From the NCBI RefSeq assembly GCF_001422815.1, contig NZ_LMMP01000012.1:303433-367432 (forward strand): 64,000 bases of DNA. The letters are read 5' to 3'. Positions 28,240-36,444 of this stretch are shown piece after piece. The DNA is from Methylobacterium sp. Leaf91 (GTDB lineage Bacteria; Pseudomonadota; Alphaproteobacteria; Rhizobiales; Beijerinckiaceae). The translations under genes and the position numbers were made by a program. Every line of letters begins with the position of its first letter. The stretch's first letter is position 1. The notes under the pieces were generated by a model, which did no database searches, was not told the origin of the DNA, and saw only the letters and a list, made by a program, of their open reading frames with translations.

Positions 28240-28405
28240 GGCGAACGGCCGGGCGGCGGGACCACACAGCTCTCCCTGTCATCCGAGCCAAGGGTATAGG
28301 CCGATGATGCGCAATCTCAGTTGTTCGGCATGGACTTGCACAGACGCATCTTCAGCCTCGATGCCTATGCCGAGGGCCTATTTTCATTTGCTTGTCCAAG
28401 ATCTT

Positions 28406-28514
28406 ACTCATCCTGAGGTGCCGCGTAGCGGCTTCGAAGGAGGCATCCAGGGACCGCTTCGGTGTCTGGAGGGCTCCTTCGAGGCCCGCTGACGCGGGCG
28501 CCTCAGGACGAGGT
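28406..28514. repeat. Imperfect palindromic intergenic element
   Basis: The ends are near-mirror images: ACTCATCCTGAGGTGC on the left, and on the right CGCCTCAGGACGAGGT, whose reverse complement is ACCTCGTCCTGAGGCG. Inner arms CTTCGAAGGAGG and GGCTCCTTCGAGG also pair, giving a hairpin of about 105 nt. It resembles dispersed palindromes common in Rhizobiales intergenic DNA. Confidence 0.65.
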
Positions 28515-28757
28515 AAAGCTTTGGAACAACAACTTGAACCGGGCTACATCGATCTAGTGGGGAACATCTGACGTTTGGTACTTGCCGCAGGGTCCGCTTT
28601 CGACCCTTTGCAGACGTTGAGAAGGTCCGCCTCCAGGCAGCTTGGTGAAACAGAAGGTACGGCCGGGTTGGGTGGATTAGTGACTGCCCGTTCTTCAAAA
28701 TTATCAGCGGCAAAGCCCACATGACTGAGGAACTTTTTCCGAGGCAGGCGTTTTTAG

Positions 28758-28850
28758 GTCTTCCGTCACATCGCCCAGCGCGACGACAAGCCGACGCGCA
28801 ACTACACGTTGGCTATTAAGCTTGCAGTCGTCATCGTCTTCCGGTCCTAC
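28758..28850 (+). pseudogene. IS5-type transposase C-terminal fragment
   Basis: After an in-frame TAG at 28755, the frame reads VFRHIAQRDDKPTRNYTLAI, then KLAVVIVF. This matches the C-terminal pattern of IS5-family transposases (FRRIATRYDKxARNFxAAIxLAAxxIW). Only about 28 residues survive. No terminal inverted repeats or intact copy are seen, so it is a relic. Confidence 0.5.
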
Positions 28851-29104
28851 CCGTGCTCAGCCCCTAGGCATCCCGCAGCTTGCTCGATAATATCGAAGCG
28901 GCATACCCGCTGCTCGATCAAAACTGAACGGGCGAAACGGGCAGGCAGCGCTCTCCAGGCGCTAAGAACTGCTCGCCATCCCACGCCAGATGACTGCCTC
29001 CGAACCTACAGGACAAGAAATCGAGTTTGGCTTAAATTTGAGTATTCACCTAAACGAATGGGAAGTCGGTTCTACGTAATCATTGGTTTCCTTAGGAATC
29101 GCAA

Positions 29105-30340
29105 ATGAACTGGAACAGCCGAACAGTACGCATTTTCGTTGGAATCCTTTTACTCGGTGCCGCTATTCTTGCCGTGCTCCCGAGATTAACCGGGCACACC
29201 AGCCTTGATGGAACGGTGAACGCTCGCTTCACACTCGTCTCTGCGCCTATTGAAGGCGTTATCTCCGATACTCCTCCAAAAGTGGGAACGTCGCTACCGG
29301 AGGGTACTGAAGTCTTTCAAATCCACAACATGCGCATTGCTCGGACGGCCGAAGCTCAACTAGACGCTGATCTTGGTGCGTCGCGCGAAAAATTAAAGGC
29401 GCTAGAGTCACAGTTGAGCCATCTAGCCGAGATGAAGAAGGAGCTTGTAGCGCGACTTGCAGAGTATCAAAAGGCGAGTATCCAAAGCATTCAGCAAGAG
29501 ATTGTTATTCGCCAGCAGCGGATTAGCACAGCTCAAGCAAATAAAGTGTCGGCGGACGCCGATTTAAGTCGTAAGCAGACTTTAGGTGTAACGGGTGTAG
29601 TGGCGAACAGTTCCGTCGAACAAGCGCGTGCTGCGTCAATTTCAGCAAGTAACGAGGGTACTATCGCAAAGGCCGAACTTGATCGCCTTGGGTACCAGCT
29701 GGAAGCACTAAAGCGGGGCACCTTCGTGGGCGAAGGACGGAACGATGTACCGTACAGCCAGCAGCGTACCGATGAAATTATGATTCAGATGGCTAACGTA
29801 GAGGCGCAAGCGATAACAGAGCGCGCTCGAATCCAGCAGCTGAGCAAACAATTGGTCATTGAACGAACTCGCAATGATCGGTTTACGTACTCCCCCGTGC
29901 AAATGCCCTTCCAGGGAGTAATTTGGCGCAACAATGTTGTAGCTGGATCGAACGTCATTGCGGGCAACGAGCTGATGCGCCTGCTCGATTGCCGCGATCT
30001 CTTCGTAGATATCCTGGTCAATGAGGTGGATTACGATGAAATCAAGCCCGGCGAGGACGCAGAGGTCCGCCTGCTTGGAACATCGGAAGTGATCCCAGGA
30101 AAGGTTGTCTCAGTGCGAGGCGCAAGTGCGGCGGTCGAGGAGGTCACACTTGCAGCTGTTCCACCAGTCAGCCGCGGCAAGAGTGCGCGCATTCGCGTTG
30201 CCTTGGCAAAGAGTGAGATGCAAACGGATTATGCCAATTTCTGTCAGGTAGGCCGAACCGTACAGGTACGCATCGCGCGCGCTAGCAATAATATTCCAAT
30301 GCTGCATTGGGTGAAGAGCCTGTGGTTCAGTATTACTTAG
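29105..30340 (+). CDS. Membrane fusion protein partner of glucan synthase (BgsB-like)
   Basis: A 411-aa HlyD-like protein. One N-terminal membrane helix (IFVGILLLGAAILAVLPRLT, about 10-29) is followed by a barrel-sandwich half (FTLVSAPIEGVISDTPPKVG), then a coiled coil at about 80-250. A second half reads MPFQGVIWRNNVVAGSNVIA. It overlaps the downstream GT2 synthase gene by 19-34 bp, so they are one operon. The pair matches the layout of rhizobial bgsB-bgsA, in which the fusion protein assists export of a mixed-linkage beta-glucan; that role is inferred. Codon use and GC are clearly lower than in the surrounding genes. Confidence 0.8.
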   Translation: MNWNSRTVRIFVGILLLGAAILAVLPRLTGHTSLDGTVNARFTLVSAPIEGVISDTPPKVGTSLPEGTEVFQIHNMRIARTAEAQLDADLGASREKLKALESQLSHLAEMKKELVARLAEYQKASIQSIQQEIVIRQQRISTAQANKVSADADLSRKQTLGVTGVVANSSVEQARAASISASNEGTIAKAELDRLGYQLEALKRGTFVGEGRNDVPYSQQRTDEIMIQMANVEAQAITERARIQQLSKQLVIERTRNDRFTYSPVQMPFQGVIWRNNVVAGSNVIAGNELMRLLDCRDLFVDILVNEVDYDEIKPGEDAEVRLLGTSEVIPGKVVSVRGASAAVEEVTLAAVPPVSRGKSARIRVALAKSEMQTDYANFCQVGRTVQVRIARASNNIPMLHWVKSLWFSIT

Positions 30341-32322
30341 TCCTCGCACCGACGCTACTCGTTGCTGCCTTTTTCTTCATCTTTACACTGAACTGGCCGC
30401 GAAATAAAACGTGGACTAGAGCAGTCACCTGCACGTTTGTTCTAGCCATAGCGGTGCGCTACCTTTGGTGGCGCTTCACTGCGACTGTCTTGCCGCACCC
30501 TCTGGATTACAGTTTTAGTTTTTTCTGGACGTGGTTCGTATTCTGTGTTGAGTTGGGGGCGTTCGCCGACATTCTCATCTTCTTGGTGACGATGGGGCGA
30601 TATGTGGACCGCAGTACGGAAGCGGACCGCATGGAACGAGATTATTTTGCTCAGGACCCGGCGAGCCTCCCCACCGTTGACGTTTTCATCCCGACCTACA
30701 ATGAGCCGCTCGATGTGCTCGAACGGACAATCATCGGCGCTTTAGCCCTCGATTACCCAAAGGACAAGCTCACCATCTATGTCTTAGATGACAAACGAAG
30801 GGGCTGGTTGCGCGAGTACTGCCAGGAGAAGGGCGTCATTCACGTCACTCGGCCGGATAATTCGCACGCGAAAGCGGGCAACATGAACAACGGGCTGAAA
30901 GTCTCGCGCGGGGATTACATCGCCATCTTTGATGCAGATTTTGTGCCATACCGGAACTTCCTGCGACGCACTGTACCGTTCTTTCAGGATCCAACCATTG
31001 GCATTGTTCAGACGCCGCAGCACTTCTTCAACAAGGATCCAGTACAATCAAATCTGAGCTTGGAGAAGGTTTGGCCCGATGAGCAGCGACTGTTCTTCGA
31101 CGAGATGGCAGCAAGCCGCGATGCATGGAATGTAAGCTTCTGCTGCGGGTCATGCTCTATTGCTCGTAGAGCAGCTGTGGAGGTTATCGGCGGGTTCCCG
31201 CATGACTCAATCACGGAAGACCTTCTGACTACCCTATCGATGCTCAATAAGGGCTATAAGACCCGCTATCTCAACGAACGATTGTCAATGGGCCTCGCCG
31301 CGGAAAATCTGAAGGGCTACTTCGTGCAGCGAGGCCGCTGGTGCCGGGGTGGAATCCAGACGATCTACCTGCATAACGGGCCACTTCGGGGGCCGGGACT
31401 AAATCTTTTTCAGCGTATTATGTTCATTCCGCTCTCATGGCTCGTGCAATACACGGTCCGTCTTGTAATACTTCTCGTTCCCGCAGTTTACCTATGGACC
31501 GGCACGGCACCGCTTTTCTTTACGGGCACTGAGGATATTATCTACTATCAAGTTCCTGTGCTAGCGGCCTACTTTCTACTGATGGGATGGCTCACGCCAA
31601 CCCGCTATCTGCCCCTGGTTTCCAGTGCTGTAGGAGCATTCGCCACATTCCGCATGCTGCCAGTGGTGATCTCAAGCCTTGTCAAGCCATTTGGGGTACC
31701 ATTCAAGGTCACACCCAAAGGCTCGGGCAACGAGGATTCAGAATTCGACGCCTACACCTTTTTCTCTATTGCGATCTTGATCGCAGTTACCGCGCTCGGC
31801 CTCATAGTGAACATCGTGCCAGAATGGTCTCGCATCGGCGAGGGGGAGTTCTCAGTCGTCTCCGCATATTGGGCTGTCATCAACATCGTTGTCCTGATGG
31901 TTGCTGCGCTCATCTGCTTCGAGAAGCCCCGCCCATTGTCTGAGAGCTTCGCCACGGACGAGGCTGCACATATCGTTGGTCCTGGTGCTCGCTACCACGC
32001 CGCACGGATCGTCAGCCTATCTTTGGAAAGTGGAATTGCCGAGTTCGAGTTCGATCCTAAGTTTAGCCTAGGCCAGACTATAACCGTTAAGACCGAAGGA
32101 TTCCCACTTCTTCACTGCACAATCGAGAAAGTTTCTGAGATTTTGGCGAATCGCCCATATACAGTGAAATTTATATTTAAGGTTTCCGGTAGAGATAGAG
32201 ATAGAATGATTGTGGAGCTTTATACCGGCCGCTACAGTCAGGACATTCATGATCTTGACAAATCCGCTATAGTGGGTGGCGTCTGGTCACGTATGTTCGG
32301 AAAATCGGCCCAGACGGCTTAA
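30307..32322 (+). CDS. GT2 cellulose-synthase-like beta-glucan synthase (BgsA-like)
   Basis: A 671-aa processive inner-membrane glycosyltransferase using UDP-glucose. Catalytic residues of the cellulose-synthase class are all present: DD at 161-162 (IYVLDDKRRG), DAD at 209-211, TED at 303-305 (HDSITEDLLTTLSMLNKGYK) and QRGRW at 341-345. About seven membrane helices flank them, and GVPFKVTPKG marks the BcsA-like gating region. The C-terminal domain (about 555-660) sits where BcsA has PilZ, but the RxxxR and DxSxxG motifs are not convincing, as reported for BgsA. Start TTG at 30307 or GTG at 30322. Mixed-linkage glucan is the best guess; cellulose or curdlan are alternatives. Confidence 0.85.
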   Translation: MGEEPVVQYYLVLAPTLLVAAFFFIFTLNWPRNKTWTRAVTCTFVLAIAVRYLWWRFTATVLPHPLDYSFSFFWTWFVFCVELGAFADILIFLVTMGRYVDRSTEADRMERDYFAQDPASLPTVDVFIPTYNEPLDVLERTIIGALALDYPKDKLTIYVLDDKRRGWLREYCQEKGVIHVTRPDNSHAKAGNMNNGLKVSRGDYIAIFDADFVPYRNFLRRTVPFFQDPTIGIVQTPQHFFNKDPVQSNLSLEKVWPDEQRLFFDEMAASRDAWNVSFCCGSCSIARRAAVEVIGGFPHDSITEDLLTTLSMLNKGYKTRYLNERLSMGLAAENLKGYFVQRGRWCRGGIQTIYLHNGPLRGPGLNLFQRIMFIPLSWLVQYTVRLVILLVPAVYLWTGTAPLFFTGTEDIIYYQVPVLAAYFLLMGWLTPTRYLPLVSSAVGAFATFRMLPVVISSLVKPFGVPFKVTPKGSGNEDSEFDAYTFFSIAILIAVTALGLIVNIVPEWSRIGEGEFSVVSAYWAVINIVVLMVAALICFEKPRPLSESFATDEAAHIVGPGARYHAARIVSLSLESGIAEFEFDPKFSLGQTITVKTEGFPLLHCTIEKVSEILANRPYTVKFIFKVSGRDRDRMIVELYTGRYSQDIHDLDKSAIVGGVWSRMFGKSAQTA

Positions 32323-32819
32323 GGTACGAATTGTCATCACAGCTCCTCGTTCGCTGAGCCTCCACGCCCAGTATTAGAGGCGGAACGTCCGCTTCGGGGC
32401 GAGAGGCCAGAGTCCACTCTCCACCCATCTCGGACACTCAGGACGGGTACCATCCGTCAGACTTCGACCACTCCATCAACGACATCCCGGAAAAACGCGG
32501 AAGCGCCGGCTCTATCCACCCGCCATCGTTGATCCGCGTCCTGATACGATACGGTTCGCCAGGACGTGTGCGTGAGAAAGGCCGGCGGCCGGTGCCATGG
32601 CGGCGGACGACGTGGAGGTCGTCGAGCGGCAGGAATGGAACCCGGCCGTCGTCACCGACCGGCGGAAGCGGTTCTTGTCGCTCCGGTACGCTGAAACGAC
32701 GACGCTGTGGCTGGGTACCATGGGGATCTGCATATCCCCATCGCGCCAGGGTCGCCCGAACCTTCCGAGGTCTAGTCGTCCCCATCGGATGTCAGACCGA
32801 CCCACCCCCGTCCTGCCGC
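32323..32819. other. Right flank of the glucan island, no gene recognised
   Basis: A 497-bp gap between two converging genes. GC returns to the genome norm by about 32400. Several frames stay open through composition alone and none looks like protein; I see no strong terminator. Confidence 0.5.
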
Positions 32820-34358
32820 CTACGCGGCCGGGGACCGCCGTCGGGCGAGGCTCCGCATCCGCGCCACCGCCTCGGCGCGCCAGTTGCGCAGGAGCCGCCG
32901 CTTCACGCCGTTCCAGCCGATCGCCTGGACCGGCGAGACGGGATCGATCAGGGCGCTGAGCGCCCGCGAATAATCGAGCACGAGACCCGGCGTCCATGTC
33001 ATCGCGCCCGCACCGTTGCGCAGGAGCGCGGCTGCCCAGAATTCCGGGCTCATCGCCGCCTGGGCGAGGGTGCGCCACGGCTTGCCGTTCCGGTTGAACG
33101 CGCCCTCGACGGCGGCGTCGAGGGCACAGGCCACCGTCGTCGAGCAGTTCCGCGCGACGAGGTTGTAGGTCGTGTCGCGACGATAGGCGGCCCAGAAGCG
33201 CCTCAGGCGCGCGCCGTCGATTCCGTGGAGGGTGACCGTCACGGTGGCCTCGCACCAATCGTCCGCCTCCTCGCGGTAACTCGGCAGGAAGCGGCCCGGC
33301 ACGTCGTTTTCCGGGCCGGCGCGCAGGGTCGCGCGGAGATGGTCGGGCGAGCGGTCGATCTCCACGGCGGGGTAGTGGCTCACATAGAGCGCCCCCTCCT
33401 CGCCCGGCTCGCCGAGCTCCAGGGCGGCATGGCCGGTGGAGATGTGGCCGTGCCCGTTCACCGAGATGACGTAGCGGTGCACCAGGCGCTGCCGGACCGG
33501 GATCGACGCCGTTCCGGTCGGCGTCCAGACATGGACGGTCAGCGCTTCCGGGCCGGTCCCGGCCAAAGGCGGCTCAGGAACTAAGTGCGGCTCGGGAGCC
33601 AAGTTTTGTCCAGGCGCCACGGGAGGGCGCCGCAACCGCAGCCCGAGGATCGCCACCTTGATCCCACTCAGGATCAGGAAGGCGCCGATGCAGAACCCGA
33701 CCGTGCCGGCGTACCAAGTGGGCCAGGGTTGCAGCGTGACGATGCCGAGGGCGACTCCCAACAGCCCGTGCGCCGCCGACAGGCGCCAGCCCGGAAAGCG
33801 CAGCACATTCGAGAGTGCGAAGCGCGACAGGCCATCGAACAGGAAGGCGGCCCCGAACAGCATGGCGAGCAGGAACGTGCTCGCGGGCGAGGCCAGCATC
33901 GTCAGCACCGCCACCACGAGGAGGAGCACCGCCTTGAGGAGGCGCAGCCGACGCGCGGCGCCGCTGGCGACGAGGCCGCGGACGAACGAGCCCACCGCCT
34001 CGAACACGAGGAGGAGACCGAACCAGCGGTCGGGAATGTGGAGGGCCCCGTCGAAGGCGTCGATCACGAGCGCGAGGCCGAACGCCGTCCAGACGAGCCC
34101 CGCCCCCGTCACGATGCCCCACCGCTTGTGAACCGCGTCGCGCCCGACCAGCAGCAGCCAGAGCGGGAGCGCCATCTGGCGCGAGGGAGCCTCGGAGGCG
34201 GCGAGGAGATCGTCGACGGGGTTGCCGCTTCCCTTGCGCAGGGCAAGGCTCAGTACCCCCTGCTCCTTCGGGCTCAGCCGTTCCGGGCCGGTGGCGCCGT
34301 CGAGGCGGGACGCCTCCGTCGCGGAGCCGTCGTGGTATGGTTGAGGCCGTATGGTCAC
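32820..34358 (-). CDS. DUF308/HdeD-like membrane protein with C-terminal papain-fold-like domain
   Basis: A 512-aa two-part protein. Residues about 80-250 hold six or so membrane helices of the DUF308/HdeD type (LVWTAFGLALVIDAFDGALH; STFLLAMLFGAAFLFDGLSR; GFCIGAFLILSGIKVAILGL). The C-terminal part (about 285-460) contains ISVNGHGHISTGHAALELGE near 300-310 and YNLVARNCSTTVACALDAAV near 400. The His plus Asn-Cys arrangement recalls permuted NlpC/P60, DUF4105 and PPPDE papain-fold peptidases. HdeD itself is an acid-resistance membrane protein. The fusion suggests a membrane-tethered peptidase or amidase; the function is unknown. Confidence 0.75.
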   Translation of the reverse strand: MTIRPQPYHDGSATEASRLDGATGPERLSPKEQGVLSLALRKGSGNPVDDLLAASEAPSRQMALPLWLLLVGRDAVHKRWGIVTGAGLVWTAFGLALVIDAFDGALHIPDRWFGLLLVFEAVGSFVRGLVASGAARRLRLLKAVLLLVVAVLTMLASPASTFLLAMLFGAAFLFDGLSRFALSNVLRFPGWRLSAAHGLLGVALGIVTLQPWPTWYAGTVGFCIGAFLILSGIKVAILGLRLRRPPVAPGQNLAPEPHLVPEPPLAGTGPEALTVHVWTPTGTASIPVRQRLVHRYVISVNGHGHISTGHAALELGEPGEEGALYVSHYPAVEIDRSPDHLRATLRAGPENDVPGRFLPSYREEADDWCEATVTVTLHGIDGARLRRFWAAYRRDTTYNLVARNCSTTVACALDAAVEGAFNRNGKPWRTLAQAAMSPEFWAAALLRNGAGAMTWTPGLVLDYSRALSALIDPVSPVQAIGWNGVKRRLLRNWRAEAVARMRSLARRRSPAA

Positions 34359-34866
34359 GGGTGATCGCCCCTCGGAACGCGACGTCTCCTACCCCCAGAG
34401 GCCAGAACAAGGCAAAGGTTCGCTTAAGACCGCCGGATCGTCGCGGTCTTTTCTCAAATTGACCGCGTGTCCTCCGCCGTGAAGCAAGCCCTTGGCGCGG
34501 CCACCACGCAGCAGAGCGACCGAGCGAGCGGACGACACGCGCCGCCCCGACCGGTCCCGCTCAGGACCTTTGGCTCCCCTCGGTTTCCCGGGAGCTCGGT
34601 TTCTCGGGGGCCATGACGATGGGCTGGCATGAAGGGCCGGATCGATGCCCAGAGAGCGAAAAGCCCACATGCGGCGAACCAGGACCCACCCTTTGCGCTG
34701 AAAGCTCCTCGCCGAGAGGGTCTCTGGCTATCCACGCAATGGAGTGACCGTGTTGTTCTTTTCCAGTTTGGAACGGCGGTCTCCATGGCTGGCATGGGCC
34801 GGAACCCGTCCGTCCGCTCTACGGCGGGGTTAGGTGAAAAGCAGGTGCGACAGCATCCGCACGGGG
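34359..34866. other. Intergenic region without recognised gene
   Basis: 508 bp between two minus-strand genes. A small 8-bp hairpin AAGACCGC / GCGGTCTT followed by TTCTC lies at 34426-34450. Otherwise there is no coding signal. It contains the promoter of the DUF308 gene. Confidence 0.5.
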
Positions 34867-35772
34867 TCAGGCAGCCAGGCTTGCGAAGACGAGGGACTGG
34901 TGCACGGAAACGCCCGCCGTCACACCGTCCGCCACGGCCCAACTCACGCTATGGGGGGCGCGGGCGATGTCGCCCGCAGCGTAGACACCCGCCACCGTCG
35001 TCAGTTTGCTGGAATCCGTGCGGATGACCGGACCGAACGGTCCCTCGTCCAGCGCGCAACCCAGACGTTCCGCGAGCGGGCTGTTCAAGCGTGAACGCGG
35101 TGCGACATAGAGTGCATCGACCCCGACCGTTCGGCCGTCCACGAGCCGCACACCCGACAACGTATCGCCGTCGCCCGTGAGAGCGACCAGCGGAGCCGGC
35201 TCGATCTCGATGCCCCGTTGGACGAGCCGGACATGCGTTGCCTCATCGGGCCTATCCCCGCCGTTCAGGTAGAGCGTCGTCGGTCCCCATTCGGCGATCA
35301 GCAAAGCCTGGTGGGCGGACATCGGCGATACCGCGAGCACGCCCAGATTCCGCTCCGCGAATTCATAGCCATGACAATAGGGGCAGTGGAGGACGCTCTT
35401 GCCCCAGCGCTCGGCAAGGCCGGGCAGGTCCGGCAGAACGTCCGAGATACCGTGAGCCAGGACGAGGCGGGCGGCGTGCAGGGTCTCTCCACCCGCGAGG
35501 ACGACGGTGAAGTCCTGGCCCGCGCGGGCGTCCACGACCTCCCCCGCCACGAACGTCACCTGCGGGTACCCTGCGAGCTGCGCGCGCGCCTGCGCGATCA
35601 TCGCCCGGGGGTCGCTTCCGTCCTGACCGAAGAAGCCGTGGGAGGCCGCCGCGAAGCGGTTCCGCGGGTTGCCCGTATCGATCACGCAGACCGAGCGTCG
35701 CCCGCGGGCGATATAAGTCGCCGCCGACAAGCCGGCGAAGCTGCCCCCCACGATGATCACGTCAAATGCCAT
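34867..35772 (-). CDS. Thioredoxin-reductase-like FAD/NAD(P) oxidoreductase
   Basis: A 301-aa class II pyridine-nucleotide-disulfide oxidoreductase. The FAD motif VIIVGGSFAGLSAATYIARG is at the start, CPYCHGYE (about 130) holds the redox pair CxxC, and the C-terminal FAD motif is VAGVYAAGDIARAPHSVSWA. It is close to thioredoxin reductases but of the shorter kind often paired with Rrf2 or MarR regulators. Start MAFDVIIVGG is chosen over one 20 codons upstream. It overlaps the Rrf2 gene by 11 bp, so both form one operon, presumably for thiol or redox stress. Confidence 0.88.
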   Translation of the reverse strand: MAFDVIIVGGSFAGLSAATYIARGRRSVCVIDTGNPRNRFAAASHGFFGQDGSDPRAMIAQARAQLAGYPQVTFVAGEVVDARAGQDFTVVLAGGETLHAARLVLAHGISDVLPDLPGLAERWGKSVLHCPYCHGYEFAERNLGVLAVSPMSAHQALLIAEWGPTTLYLNGGDRPDEATHVRLVQRGIEIEPAPLVALTGDGDTLSGVRLVDGRTVGVDALYVAPRSRLNSPLAERLGCALDEGPFGPVIRTDSSKLTTVAGVYAAGDIARAPHSVSWAVADGVTAGVSVHQSLVFASLAA

Positions 35773-36226
35773 GGGCCTGCTCCAGGGTAAGGGTGCCGCC
35801 GCGTGCGGCGAGACGGGCATGGAAATCGGCACTGAGGGCCGCGAGGGTGACGCGGCCGAACTGCTCCAGCAGCAGCGCTTCGGCCTCGCGGAAGCCCGTA
35901 TCGAGGGCTGCGTTCACGGCCTGCTCGACGAGGCAGCCCGGCGATTCCGTGCGGTTGCCGATGGCGAGGAGTGCGGGCGAACCGAGCGCGACGTAGATGT
36001 CGCGAAGGGTGATCTCGTGCAGTTCGCGCGCGATCGTCCAGCCACCACCGTGCCCGCGCTCGGACCGGACGAAGCCCGCCTCGCGCAGTCCGGCCATGAT
36101 GCGGCGCACGACGACCGGATTGGTCTGCATGGCGGCGGCCAGCACCTCGGAGGTCACCGGGCCCGGCTCCTCGGCCATGTGGAGCAATACGTGGAGAATG
36201 CCGGACAGGCGGCTATCGCGTCTCAT
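35762..36226 (-). CDS. Rrf2-family transcriptional regulator
   Basis: A 154-aa Rrf2-type winged-HTH regulator. It starts MRRDSRLSGILHVLLHMAEE, with the HTH in TSEVLAAAMQTNPVVVRRIM and the wing in GFVRSERGHGGGWTIARELH. Only one cysteine (SPGCLVEQAV) remains where IscR/NsrR relatives carry three cluster ligands, so an Fe-S cluster is unlikely and a thiol switch is possible. The start codon lies inside a palindrome that looks like its own operator. It overlaps the oxidoreductase gene downstream. Confidence 0.88.
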   Translation of the reverse strand: MRRDSRLSGILHVLLHMAEEPGPVTSEVLAAAMQTNPVVVRRIMAGLREAGFVRSERGHGGGWTIARELHEITLRDIYVALGSPALLAIGNRTESPGCLVEQAVNAALDTGFREAEALLLEQFGRVTLAALSADFHARLAARGGTLTLEQAHGI

Positions 36227-36246
36227 GTAGCAAACGATGTTACATA
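36225..36246. promoter_or_regulatory. Likely Rrf2 autoregulatory operator
   Basis: A near-perfect palindrome with arms ATGTAGC and GTTACAT around AAACGAT, overlapping the start codon of the rrf2-like gene. Position and symmetry suggest autorepression; no experiment is implied. Confidence 0.55.
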
Positions 36247-36444
36247 AGAGGGCACACGTCAACCCGGACGGGGCTCCTGTCCGTGAGGAATGGATTTCTG
36301 CCAACCTGCTTCCGGGCACGAAACGCCCTCGGCAGGCATCGTCCAGGGTATCCGCCGGGGCCTAACCGAAGGCCGGACCGGTGCGAGGGGGATGCGGCCG
36401 CCGTCTTACGGCGTCGATCCCGTCGGCACACCCGTATGTATAGC

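Larger units (their letters stand above)
28240..29104. other. Left flank of the low-GC glucan island
   Basis: An 865-bp region without an intact gene. GC falls markedly from about 28380 onward. It holds an imperfect inverted repeat (28406-28514) and a fragment of an IS5-type transposase (28758-28850). The ATG of the fusion-protein gene follows directly. Confidence 0.7.

Noticed and set aside
32438..32785. 115-codon minus-strand frame in the gap after the glucan operon
   Set aside because: Pro/Arg-rich, no motif, no ribosome-binding site; other frames in the same gap are equally open.
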